DNA of 64,000 bases from Amycolatopsis umgeniensis (GTDB lineage: Bacteria; Actinomycetota; Actinomycetes; Mycobacteriales; Pseudonocardiaceae), in assembly GCF_014205155.1 (NCBI RefSeq), contig NZ_JACHMX010000001.1, positions 558,001 through 622,000 of the forward strand. The letters are read 5' to 3'. Positions within the stretch are counted from its first letter, which is position 1. Every line of letters starts with the position of its first letter. The position numbers and the translations under genes are program-made. The notes beneath the pieces are model-generated. The model made no database searches and had not been told where the DNA came from. It saw only the letters and a program-made list of their open reading frames with translations. Positions 26,415 through 34,769 of this stretch are shown here, piece by piece.

Positions 26415-26849
26415 TCAGGCCTGCGGCCGTCGGGCGGTCAGGACCTGCCGGAGCCCCGCTCGCACCTCGGGGGTGAGGGCGTGACCGGCGTTGGTGATGA
26501 ACTGGGTCATCTCGTAGGCGACGACCTTCATGTCGCAGTCGGGCTCGGTGAGCACGGCGAGGCCCGCTTCGGCGCCGATCCCCATGAAGAGGAAGTACCC
26601 GCGGGTGAGCCGGATGATGATCTGTTCGCAGTTGCCCTTGCCGAACAGCGCGGCGCTGTTGCCCGCGAGGCTGAGCAGGCCGCTCGAGATGGCGGCGAGT
26701 TGCTCGGCGTCGTCACTGGACACCGACTCCGACGCGGTCAAAGGGAAACCGTCGACGGACATGATCAGCGCGTGGCTGGCGCCGTGCACCTTGCGCACGA
26801 AGTCGTCGAGCAGCCACGTGAAATCCGTGGTCGCGTCCTGGGCGGTCAC
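26415..26849 (-). CDS. cvnB: Roadblock/LC7-domain conservon protein (CvnB-like)
   Basis: A 144-residue roadblock/LC7 protein (TWLLDDFVRKVHGASHALIMSVDGFPLTASESV, later YFLFMGIGAEAGLAVLTEP). Such proteins act as regulators of small GTPases, e.g. with MglA. The start overlaps the cvnA stop by four bases, giving coupled translation. As second gene of the conservon it should dimerise and modulate the downstream GTPase. Confidence 0.9.
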   Translation of the reverse strand: MTAQDATTDFTWLLDDFVRKVHGASHALIMSVDGFPLTASESVSSDDAEQLAAISSGLLSLAGNSAALFGKGNCEQIIIRLTRGYFLFMGIGAEAGLAVLTEPDCDMKVVAYEMTQFITNAGHALTPEVRAGLRQVLTARRPQA

Positions 26850-28234
26850 TGGGTGTTTCCTCCGGTCTCACGCTCGTGCCGGTCATCGAGAGCGGCACGC
26901 TCGCCGTCGCTGAAGGCATCGAGGTCGGCCAGCAGCGCCTCGTGCCCGTCCGCCGCGTCGGCGGGCGGGGTGGTCTGCGGGGCCGGTTCGTCGGGCAAAG
27001 TCCTGATACTGCGGGAAACCCGGCGTGGCAGGCCGCTCGCGGTGGTGCCGCCGTCGGCGGGCGGCGGAACGGCCGTGCGCGGACGCGGGCTGGGCTTCCG
27101 TTCCGGTTCCGGCGCCGTCGGCGGGGCCGGGCGCCGCCTCGGCAACGTGGACGTCGTCGCGGCGGGGCCGCCGAAGGCCGTTCCGTTGGTGACCCTCGTC
27201 TGCGGGAGCACCACGGTCTGCGAACCGGACCATTGCTTCTCGGCCAGTTCCGAGACCACCGGGACGGGCAGCAGCACGGTGGCGACCGTGCCGTGCGGAG
27301 TCCGGCGATCGAGTTTGACGGTGATCTCGTGCCGATCGGCGAGCCTGCCGACGACAGCGAGTCCCATGTGCCGCACCGAATCGTCGTCGAGAACCGGACC
27401 GGCGGCCAGGCGCTCGTTCAGCACCGCGAGGCGTTCCGGCGGCATGCCGATGCCCTCGTCCTCGATGCGGATCAGCACGCTCCCCTGTTCGGTGAGGTGC
27501 GCGCTGACGCTGACCGGCGAACTCGGCGAAGACTGGTTCGCCGCGTTGTCGAACAGTTCCGCGAGGATCCGGCTGACGTCCTCGGCGGCGAATCCGACGA
27601 CACCGAGCGAAACGACACGGCCGATCGTGATCCGCGAGTAGTGGTCGATCGACGACATCGCGGCCCGCATCACGTCGAGCACGGACGAGATCCCGGCAGC
27701 CGTGTCGTCGGCGTCGCGGCCGGCGAGCACACGCAGGTTCTCGGCGTTGCGCCGCAAGCGGGTCGCCAGGTGGTCGAGCCGGTAGAGCTCGGCGAGCCGG
27801 TCGGAGTTCTCCTCCCCCGCCTCCATCGTCTCCAGCTGCGCGAGCAACTGGTCGAGTAGGTTGAGGTCGCGCAACGCGACATTGGAGCAGACACCGGCGA
27901 GCGCACCGGCGTCCGGCGCTTCCACGGCAGGCCGCTGCTCCACCGCCGGCTCGGCGGGTGCCCCCGCGGGGGCGTGCCGGGGCGGCGCGGCGAGGAACTG
28001 GGCCGCGGCGACCCGGGAGCGGTCCAGAAGAACCCGTGAGCGGTCAAGCAAGCCTCGAGCCCGCGTCACCATGTGCTTCCACTTCTTTCTCTTCGCGTAC
28101 CCGGACCGTGTCGCACTCCCCAGCACAACGACGGCCATGCAAGCAGAAGTCACTATCCGTGTCCACAGTCGGTTTACGCCCAACCGCTGGCAGTGACGTA
28201 TCCGCGAAAGCGTTACGGCTGGTGAGCGGTGCAC
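26846..28234 (-). CDS. cvnA: Conservon histidine-kinase-like protein (CvnA-like)
   Basis: Up to 462 residues. A short hydrophobic stretch (about 28-44, ACMAVVVLGSA) and basic linker are followed by a helical region (about 100-200). A GHKL ATPase domain follows with N-box VSRILAELFDNAANQ and G-box EDEGIGM, plus MGLAVVGRLADRH. The Pro-rich C-terminal tail (about 360-462) is low complexity. Conservon A proteins normally carry an extracytoplasmic sensor, which is missing or very short here. The start is uncertain: GTG at 28234, or ATGs at 28138 and 28072; the last would remove the membrane segment. Confidence 0.85.
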   Translation of the reverse strand: MHRSPAVTLSRIRHCQRLGVNRLWTRIVTSACMAVVVLGSATRSGYAKRKKWKHMVTRARGLLDRSRVLLDRSRVAAAQFLAAPPRHAPAGAPAEPAVEQRPAVEAPDAGALAGVCSNVALRDLNLLDQLLAQLETMEAGEENSDRLAELYRLDHLATRLRRNAENLRVLAGRDADDTAAGISSVLDVMRAAMSSIDHYSRITIGRVVSLGVVGFAAEDVSRILAELFDNAANQSSPSSPVSVSAHLTEQGSVLIRIEDEGIGMPPERLAVLNERLAAGPVLDDDSVRHMGLAVVGRLADRHEITVKLDRRTPHGTVATVLLPVPVVSELAEKQWSGSQTVVLPQTRVTNGTAFGGPAATTSTLPRRRPAPPTAPEPERKPSPRPRTAVPPPADGGTTASGLPRRVSRSIRTLPDEPAPQTTPPADAADGHEALLADLDAFSDGERAALDDRHERETGGNTQ

Positions 28235-28297
28235 GCTAGGCCATTCGGCTCATCTTGAGTGTCCTGCGACACGGGGGATGTCCGAAAAGTGCGGAGT

Positions 28298-28336
28298 GCG
28301 CATAAATTTGCGCGCCCCGCAACTTTTGCTTACCCT
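28298..28336 (+). promoter_or_regulatory. tetR promoter with overlapping palindrome; probable leaderless transcript
   Basis: TTGCGC (28308-28313) and TACCCT (28331-28336) are spaced 17 bp. The likely transcript start is about 7 bp downstream, at the GTG start codon (28344), so the mRNA should be leaderless. A palindrome GCGCA-N6-TGCGC (28298-28313) overlaps the -35 box and is a candidate TetR operator. Confidence 0.55.
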
Positions 28337-28343
28337 GTCGGTC

Positions 28344-28991
28344 GTGACCCTCGATCCCGTCGCCCCTCTCGGACTGCGCGAACGCAAGAAACGCGCGGCC
28401 CGTCGCGCCATGAGCGAGGCAGCGCTCAAGCTCGCGATGGAGAAGGGCGTCGAACAGGTCCGTGTCGAGGACATCGCCGGTGCCGTGGGAGTCTCGCCGC
28501 GCACGTTCAACAACTACTTCTCCAGCAAGGAAGAGGCGATCTGCTCGTTCATCGTCGAACGGCAGGAACGCCTGCGGGAGGCGCTGCGCGACCGGCCGCC
28601 CGAGGAACCGCTGTGGGAGGCGGTCAGCACCGCGACGCTGGAGACGTACGGGAGCTCGGGAGAACCGGACCGTGACTCGGTGACCCTCGCCCGATCGATG
28701 ATCCTGCACCCGTCGGTGCACGGCGAGTTCCTCAAGGCGCACGCCAGGGTCGAGCAGGTGCTGGCGGACGCGATCCTGGAACGCGCGGGCGCCGGCGCGG
28801 AAAACGCGTTGAACGCGCGGCTCATGGCGGCGATCGTGGAGTCCGCGGTGAAGACGGCGTTCTTCAACTGGCTGGTGAACGAGGGCGCCGAGCCGTTCCT
28901 GGAGACGATCGCGGTCCTCCTGCGCGAGGCCTCGGCAGGTGTCCCCTCACTCACCCGGCCCGAACCGGCGAAAAAACCGAAGAAGAAGTAA
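28344..28991 (+). CDS. TetR-family regulator of the adjacent ABC exporter
   Basis: A 215-residue repressor. The N-terminal TetR DNA-binding domain is RAMSEAALKLAMEKGVEQVRVEDIAGAVGVSPRTFNNYFSSKEEAI (about 20-68), followed by a helical ligand domain and a lysine-rich end (KKPKKK). I use the GTG at 28344: it coincides with the expected transcription start and lies just ahead of the conserved LRERKKRAARRAM segment. The ABC exporter pair follows after 30 bp in the same direction, making drug- or metabolite-induced efflux likely. Confidence 0.88.
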   Translation: MTLDPVAPLGLRERKKRAARRAMSEAALKLAMEKGVEQVRVEDIAGAVGVSPRTFNNYFSSKEEAICSFIVERQERLREALRDRPPEEPLWEAVSTATLETYGSSGEPDRDSVTLARSMILHPSVHGEFLKAHARVEQVLADAILERAGAGAENALNARLMAAIVESAVKTAFFNWLVNEGAEPFLETIAVLLREASAGVPSLTRPEPAKKPKKK

Positions 28992-29021
28992 CACCCTACC
29001 CACCACTGGGGAGAAACCGTT

Positions 29022-30755
29022 GTGCTGACGAAGCTGTTGCGCACTCACCTGCGCCCGTACCGGCGAGAACTGTGGCTGATCGTGCTGCTGCAGTTCGTCC
29101 AGACCCTCGCCGGGCTCTACCTGCCCACGCTGAACGCCGACATCATCGACCACGGCGTGGTCAAGGGCGAGATCGACTACATCCTCGGCGTCGGCGGCGT
29201 GATGCTGCTGGTGTCGCTGGTGCAGATCGCCTGCTCGATCGGTGCCGTCTACTACGGCGCCCGCACCGCCATGGCCGTCGGCCGCGACGTCCGCGGCGCG
29301 ATCTTCCACCGGGTCCAGGACTTCTCCGCCCGCGAGGTCGGCCAGTTCGGGACGCCTTCGCTGATCACCCGCACCACCAACGACGTCCAGCAGGTGCAAA
29401 TGCTGACGTTGATGGCGTTCACGCTGATGGTGTCCGCGCCGATCATGTGCTTCGGCGGCATCATCATGGCGCTGAACCAGGACGTCACGCTCTCGTGGCT
29501 GCTGGTGGTCGTGGTGCCGATCCTCGGCGTCTCGGTCGGGATCATCATCGCGAAGATGCGGCCCGCGTTCCGGCTGATGCAGGAGCGGATCGACAAGATC
29601 AACCAGATCCTGCGCGAGCAGATCATGGGCATCCGCGTGATCCGGGCCTTCGTCAAGGACACCCACGAACGGCGGCGGTTCACCAAGGCCAACACCGAAC
29701 TGCTCGACGTCTCCCTGGTCGTCGGCAGGCTCATGGCGCTGATGTTCCCCATCGTCATGCTCGTGATGAACGCCTCCAGCGTCGCCGTGCTGTGGTTCGG
29801 CGGATTGCGCATCGACGACGGCAGTATGCAGATCGGCGCGCTGACCGCGTTCCTCTCCTATCTGATGCAGATCCTGATGGCGGTCATGATGGCCACCTTC
29901 ATGTTCATGATGGTGCCGCGCGCCGAAGTCAGCGCCGAACGCATCACCGAGGTGCTCGACACGCACACCAGCGTCGTCCTGCCGTCGAATCCGGTCAGCC
30001 CCGGCGAGGTGCACGGACGGCTCGAACTGTCCGATGTGGAATTCCGTTATCCCGGCGCGGAGAAGCCGGTGCTGCAGGAGATCTCGCTGCTGGCGCTGCC
30101 CGGGGAGACGACAGCGATCATCGGCAGCACGGGCAGCGGGAAGACCACCCTGCTCAACCTGATCCCCCGGCTGATGGACGCCACCGACGGCTCGGTGCGC
30201 GTCGACGGCGTCGACGTCCGGGAGCTGGATCCGACCGTGCTCTCCGACGCCGTCGGGCTGGTGCCGCAGAAGCCGTACCTGTTCGCCGGGACGGTCGCGA
30301 GCAACCTGCGTTACGGCAAGTCCGACGCCACCGAAGAGGAACTGTGGCACGCGCTGGAGGTGGCGCAGGGCAAGGACTTCGTCGAGCGGATGCCCGAGGG
30401 TTTGGACTCCCCCATCGCCCAGGGCGGGACCAACGTCTCGGGCGGCCAGCGGCAGCGGCTCGCCATCGCGCGGATGCTGGTGCGGCGCCCCGAGATCTAC
30501 CTCTTCGACGACTCCTTCTCCGCGCTCGACTACGCGACCGACGCCGCGCTGCGGCGGGCGCTGGTGGCCGAGACCGCCGAGGCGACCGTGGTCATCGTCG
30601 CGCAGCGGGTCAGCACGATCCGCCACGCCGACCGCATCGTCGTCATCGACGAAGGCCGTGTCGTCGGCAGCGGCACCCACACCGAACTCATGGAGAGCAA
30701 CGAAACCTACCGGGAGATCGTGCTGTCCCAGCTGACCGAGCAGGAGGCCGCCTGA
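29022..30755 (+). CDS. ABC exporter half-transporter, subunit with degenerate Walker B
   Basis: A 577-residue membrane-ATPase fusion. Six membrane helices lie in residues 1-310, and the NBD has Walker A GSTGSGKTT, signature NVSGGQRQR and Walker B IYLFDDSFSALD, in which the catalytic glutamate is replaced by aspartate. With the partner encoded by the overlapping next gene (shared base 30755) it should form a heterodimer like TmrAB or TM287/288, with one hydrolytically impaired nucleotide site. It starts with GTG 30 bp after tetR. Substrate probably a hydrophobic drug or lipid. Confidence 0.9.
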   Translation: MLTKLLRTHLRPYRRELWLIVLLQFVQTLAGLYLPTLNADIIDHGVVKGEIDYILGVGGVMLLVSLVQIACSIGAVYYGARTAMAVGRDVRGAIFHRVQDFSAREVGQFGTPSLITRTTNDVQQVQMLTLMAFTLMVSAPIMCFGGIIMALNQDVTLSWLLVVVVPILGVSVGIIIAKMRPAFRLMQERIDKINQILREQIMGIRVIRAFVKDTHERRRFTKANTELLDVSLVVGRLMALMFPIVMLVMNASSVAVLWFGGLRIDDGSMQIGALTAFLSYLMQILMAVMMATFMFMMVPRAEVSAERITEVLDTHTSVVLPSNPVSPGEVHGRLELSDVEFRYPGAEKPVLQEISLLALPGETTAIIGSTGSGKTTLLNLIPRLMDATDGSVRVDGVDVRELDPTVLSDAVGLVPQKPYLFAGTVASNLRYGKSDATEEELWHALEVAQGKDFVERMPEGLDSPIAQGGTNVSGGQRQRLAIARMLVRRPEIYLFDDSFSALDYATDAALRRALVAETAEATVVIVAQRVSTIRHADRIVVIDEGRVVGSGTHTELMESNETYREIVLSQLTEQEAA

Positions 30756-32776
30756 TGAGCGCGCCCGAATCCACCACAGAGCCGAACGCCCCGGCGAAAC
30801 CCGCGGGCGAGCGCGCGAGCGCGGCACGAGGACCCGGCCCCGGCGGAGGCGGCTTCGGCCGTGGCCCCGCCGGCTTCATGGGCGGGCCGTCCGTCGAGAA
30901 GGCACTGGACTTCAAGGGATCGCTGAAACGGCTGTTGCGGCTGCTGCAGCCACAACGGGCCGCGTTGTACGGCATCCTGGCGTTCGGCGTCGCCAGCGTC
31001 GCGCTGAGTGTCATCGGCCCGAAGATCCTCGGTATGGCGACGGACCTCATCTTCGCGGGCGTCGTCGGGAAGGACCTGCCCCAAGGGGTCAGCAAGGACC
31101 AGATCATCGCCGGGCTGCGGGCGGAAGGCAACAACACCGTCGCCGACCTGTACTCGGGGATCGACTTCATACCTGGCCAGCGCATCGACCTCGACGCCGT
31201 CGGCCAGGTCCTGATGTGGGTGCTGCTGCTCTATATCGTGGCGTCGTTCTTCTCGCTGTTGCAGGCGCGGCTGACCACGAACCTGGTCCAGCGTGCGGTG
31301 TTCGAACTGCGGGAGAAGATCGAGGAGAAGTTCGCCAAGCTCCCGCTGAGCTACTTCGACCGGCAGCCGCGCGGTGAGGTGCTGAGCCGGGCGACCAACG
31401 ACATCGACAACCTCGCGCAGTCGCTGCAGCAGACGCTCGCGCAGATCGTGTCGTCGCTGCTGATGGTCGTCGGTGTGCTCGTGATGATGTTCGTCATCTC
31501 GCCGGTGCTGGCGCTGGTCGCGTTGCTTTCGGTGCCGGCTTCGGTGATCGTCGCGGCCAAGATCGGCAAGAAGGCGCAGCCGCAGTTCATCAAGCAGTGG
31601 TCCACCACCGGGCGGCTCAACGCGCATATCGAGGAGATGTACACCGGGCACTCGCTGGTCAAGGTGTTCGGCCGCCGCGAGGAGGCCGAGGAGGTCTTCC
31701 GCGAGCACAACGACACGCTCTACGGCGCGAGCTTCAAGGCCCAGTTCATCTCGGGCACCATCCAGCCCGCGATGATGTTCATCGGCAACCTGAGCTACGT
31801 GCTGGTGGCCGTGATCGGCGCGCTGCGGGTGGCGTCCGGGACGCTGTCGCTCGGTGACGTCCAGGCGTTCATCCAGTACTCGCGGCAGTTCAGCCAGCCG
31901 GTCACGCAGATCGCCAGCATGGCGAACCTGCTGCAGTCCGGGATCGCGTCCGCGGAACGGGTCTTCGCGTTGCTCGACGCGGACGAGCAGGAGCCCGAGC
32001 CCGCCGAACCCGCGCGGGTGGGAGACGTGCGCGGCCAGGTCGAGTTCGAGCACGTGTCGTTCCGGTACGCCCCGGACACCCCGCTGATCGAGGACCTGTC
32101 GCTGACCGTCGAACCGGGGCACACCGTCGCCATCGTCGGCCCGACGGGCGCGGGGAAGACCACCCTGGTCAACCTGCTCATGCGGTTCTACGAACTCGAC
32201 GGCGGCCGGATCACCCTCGACGGCGTCGACATCGCCGAGATGGACCGCGAGGACCTGCGGTCCAAGACCGGCATGGTGCTGCAGGACGCGTGGCTCTTCG
32301 GCGGCACGATCGCGGAGAACATCGCCTACGGTTCCGCGGGCGCCACGCAGGAGGAGATCGTCGCGGCGGCCAAGGCGACCCACGTCGACCGATTCGTCCG
32401 AACCCTCCCGGAGGGCTACGAAACGGTGATCGACGACGAGGGCGGCACGGTCAGCGCCGGTGAGAAACAGCTGATCACCGTCGCGAGGGCGTTCCTGGCG
32501 AAGCCCGCGATCCTCATCCTGGACGAGGCCACCAGTTCGGTCGACACCCGGACGGAGGTGCTGATCCAGCGGGCGATGAATTCGCTGCGCGAGGGGCGGA
32601 CGAGTTTCGTCATCGCGCACCGGCTTTCCACCATCCGCGACGCGGACGTCATCCTCGTGATGGAGAACGGCTCGATCGTCGAACAGGGCGATCACGAAAC
32701 ACTGCTGCTCACCGGTGGTGCGTACTCGCGGCTCTACGCGGCCCAGTTCGCGGAAGCGCTGGCCGAAACCGACTGA
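30755..32776 (+). CDS. ABC exporter half-transporter, subunit with canonical Walker B
   Basis: A 673-residue partner subunit. A Gly/Pro/Ala-rich cytoplasmic leader (about 1-50) precedes six membrane helices with a long loop between the first two (about residues 105-150). The NBD has Walker A GPTGAGKTT, an altered signature TVSAGEKQ in place of LSGGQ, and an intact Walker B ILILDEATSSVD. The altered signature and the aspartate of the first subunit fall in the same composite site, as expected for an asymmetric exporter. The ATG overlaps the preceding stop (TGATG). Confidence 0.9.
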   Translation: MSAPESTTEPNAPAKPAGERASAARGPGPGGGGFGRGPAGFMGGPSVEKALDFKGSLKRLLRLLQPQRAALYGILAFGVASVALSVIGPKILGMATDLIFAGVVGKDLPQGVSKDQIIAGLRAEGNNTVADLYSGIDFIPGQRIDLDAVGQVLMWVLLLYIVASFFSLLQARLTTNLVQRAVFELREKIEEKFAKLPLSYFDRQPRGEVLSRATNDIDNLAQSLQQTLAQIVSSLLMVVGVLVMMFVISPVLALVALLSVPASVIVAAKIGKKAQPQFIKQWSTTGRLNAHIEEMYTGHSLVKVFGRREEAEEVFREHNDTLYGASFKAQFISGTIQPAMMFIGNLSYVLVAVIGALRVASGTLSLGDVQAFIQYSRQFSQPVTQIASMANLLQSGIASAERVFALLDADEQEPEPAEPARVGDVRGQVEFEHVSFRYAPDTPLIEDLSLTVEPGHTVAIVGPTGAGKTTLVNLLMRFYELDGGRITLDGVDIAEMDREDLRSKTGMVLQDAWLFGGTIAENIAYGSAGATQEEIVAAAKATHVDRFVRTLPEGYETVIDDEGGTVSAGEKQLITVARAFLAKPAILILDEATSSVDTRTEVLIQRAMNSLREGRTSFVIAHRLSTIRDADVILVMENGSIVEQGDHETLLLTGGAYSRLYAAQFAEALAETD

Positions 32777-32788
32777 ACCGCGTTCGAC

Positions 32789-32833
32789 CGAAGGCCCCTT
32801 TTCTTACTTTCACCGTAGGAAAAGGGGCCTTCG
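32789..32833 (+). terminator. Terminator hairpin after the ABC exporter operon
   Basis: A 15-bp perfect stem, CGAAGGCCCCTTTTC (32789-32803) with its complement at 32819-32833, and a 15-base loop. It shares the GAAGGCC outer stem with other hairpins in the window. Confidence 0.7.
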
Positions 32834-32903
32834 TCACCCGTCCGGACCGTGAACGGCGCTAGGCTTGCGTGACCGGATCCGGAGAGGGGTGCGCTGGCCG
32901 ACC

Positions 32904-34343
32904 ATGGCGGAGAAACTCGGCGAATACCGCCGTAAGCGCAAACCGGGACGGACTCCCGAACCCATTCCCGATCGCGACGGCGAGACCGGGGCCGACGATC
33001 TCTTCGTCATCCAGGAACACCACGCGAGCAGCCTGCACTGGGACGTCCGCCTGGAACGGGACGGGGTGCTGGTCTCCTGGGCGGTGCCGAAAGGCCTGCC
33101 GATGTCCCCGGATCTCGAACGCCTGGCCGTGCACACCGAAGACCACCCGATGGACTATCTCACCTTCGAAGGCGAGATTCCCGCCGGTGAATACGGCGGC
33201 GGCACGATGACGATCTGGGACACCGGAAGATACGAAACGCTGCACTTCAACGACCACAAGGTCGAGATCGTCTTCCACGGGAAACGGGCGCGGGGGAAAT
33301 ACCTGTTCCTCAACGTGAAGAAGGACGGGAACGACCGCGGCTGGCTGCTCAAACGGCTCGACCCGGCCGATCCCGGCCGCGCGGAACTACCCCCGTTCCT
33401 CGCCCCGATGCTGACCAAACCGGGCCGTCTTCCCTCGACCGGTGAAGACGCGGAATGGGCCTACGAATTCGACTGGTCGGGGCGCCGCACCCTGATCCGG
33501 GTGTCCGGCGGCCGCATCACCGCCTACGACGATTCGGGCGACGACGTCACCGGGCTGTACCCCGAATTCCGCGGTCTCGGCGAGCAACTCGGCGCCACGG
33601 AAGCTTTTCTCGACGGGGAAATCGTCGTCTTCGACGGCGGGAAGCCGAGCCCGGACGGGCTCGGGCACCGCGCGCGTGCCACGAAGAACTCCGCGAAACG
33701 GCTCACCGCGCGGTATCCGGCGTTCTACCTGGTGAACGACCTCCTGCATCTGGACGGCCGTTCCTGCGTCGAGTCGCCCTATGTCGAACGGCGGGAAATC
33801 CTCGACGGGCTCGGCCTCGCCGGTCCGCATTGGCAGGTCCCCCGGTACTACCGCGGCGACGGCGGCGCGGTCGCGCGCGCGGCCCGCGAACACGGGCTCG
33901 CCGGCGTCCTCGCGAAACGCGCGGACTCCGCGTATCACCCGGGAAGGCGGACCGGGGAATGGCTCGCCATCACCGGTGCCAGGGTCCAGCAGGTGGTGCT
34001 GGGCGGCTGGCGGCCGGGTGGCGGCAGCCGGGCGGGCACGTTCAGTTCGCTGCTGCTCGGTGTCCCCCACGAGGACGGGTTGCGGTACATCGGAAACGTC
34101 GGTGTCGGCTTCGCGGTGGACGAACTGGAGGAGCTGTCACAACGGCTGTTCCGCTTGGAGCGCAAGACATCCCCGTTTCGCTCCGTACCGGACAAACAGG
34201 CACGGGACGCACATTGGTCGCGGCCGACCATCGTCGGCGAGGTGGTCTTCGGCGGCTGGACCGAAGCGGGCTGCCTGCGCAACCCGCGCTGGCGTGGCCT
34301 GCTGCCGGACGTCACCGCCGACGAGGTCGAACTCGACGGCTAG
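32904..34343 (+). CDS. LigD-like protein: active-looking 3'-phosphoesterase plus degenerate DNA ligase domain
   Basis: A 479-residue protein. The N-terminal phosphoesterase (about 30-150) keeps its active-site residues in FVIQEHHASSLHWDVRLE (two His, Asp, Arg) and HTEDHPMDY (His, Tyr). The ligase domain begins near 175, but motif I, normally K-x-D-G in YExKWDG, reads YEFDWSGRR with Asp190 in place of the nucleophilic lysine. Motif IV reads AGVLAKR (Glu lost) and motif V WLAIT (both lysines lost); motif III LDGEIVVFD remains. It therefore cannot form the lysine-AMP intermediate by the normal route. No polymerase domain. ATG at 32904 chosen; an in-frame GTG lies at 32889. Confidence 0.85.
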   Translation: MAEKLGEYRRKRKPGRTPEPIPDRDGETGADDLFVIQEHHASSLHWDVRLERDGVLVSWAVPKGLPMSPDLERLAVHTEDHPMDYLTFEGEIPAGEYGGGTMTIWDTGRYETLHFNDHKVEIVFHGKRARGKYLFLNVKKDGNDRGWLLKRLDPADPGRAELPPFLAPMLTKPGRLPSTGEDAEWAYEFDWSGRRTLIRVSGGRITAYDDSGDDVTGLYPEFRGLGEQLGATEAFLDGEIVVFDGGKPSPDGLGHRARATKNSAKRLTARYPAFYLVNDLLHLDGRSCVESPYVERREILDGLGLAGPHWQVPRYYRGDGGAVARAAREHGLAGVLAKRADSAYHPGRRTGEWLAITGARVQQVVLGGWRPGGGSRAGTFSSLLLGVPHEDGLRYIGNVGVGFAVDELEELSQRLFRLERKTSPFRSVPDKQARDAHWSRPTIVGEVVFGGWTEAGCLRNPRWRGLLPDVTADEVELDG

Positions 34344-34693
34344 GTTCGTACGTCTTCGACGTCCCACCGGACGTCGAGATCGGCGCCGACCCCGCTGACG
34401 TCCAGGATCCGTGACACCAGTGCCGTCTTCACGATCACCGAGAACCGCGGCGACGCGGCGTTGGCCTCCTCGAGCGCGTGCAATCCGGCGCAACTGAGGA
34501 AGCCGACACCGGAAAGGTCGAGGATCACGTGCTTTCCCGTGACACACGCACCGGTGAGTTCGGTGCGGAACCGTCCGACGGTGGCCGCGTCGATCTCCCC
34601 CACCGCGGTGAGGATGAGGACGCCGTCCTTACGACGATTGGTGGTCACGGCCAGGGGCGGCGGTTCGCCGGGTACGCGCTGGCCAGGCAACAT
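34340..34693 (-). CDS. STAS-domain protein (anti-sigma factor antagonist-like)
   Basis: A 117-residue STAS protein. GVLILTAVGEIDAATVGRF and VILDLSGVGFLSCAGLHAL are the conserved strands. In SpoIIAA-type antagonists the loop reads MDSSG, with the first serine phosphorylated; here it is LSCAG, so the usual phospho-acceptor position is Cys. It overlaps the 3' end of the convergent LigD-like gene by four bases. It probably binds an anti-sigma kinase, perhaps without the normal phosphorylation switch. Confidence 0.82.
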   Translation of the reverse strand: MLPGQRVPGEPPPLAVTTNRRKDGVLILTAVGEIDAATVGRFRTELTGACVTGKHVILDLSGVGFLSCAGLHALEEANAASPRFSVIVKTALVSRILDVSGVGADLDVRWDVEDVRT

Positions 34694-34769
34694 GGGGGCG
34701 CCTCTCTCCAGACCACCAAGTTCCCACAGACGGTACTCGGCGGGGGCGAGAGGTCAACCCCGGCTGCCT

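Noticed and set aside
28947..30827. A 626-codon frame antisense to the first ABC exporter subunit
   Set aside because: Low-complexity His/Asp/Gln-rich shadow; the forward frame has all ABC motifs.
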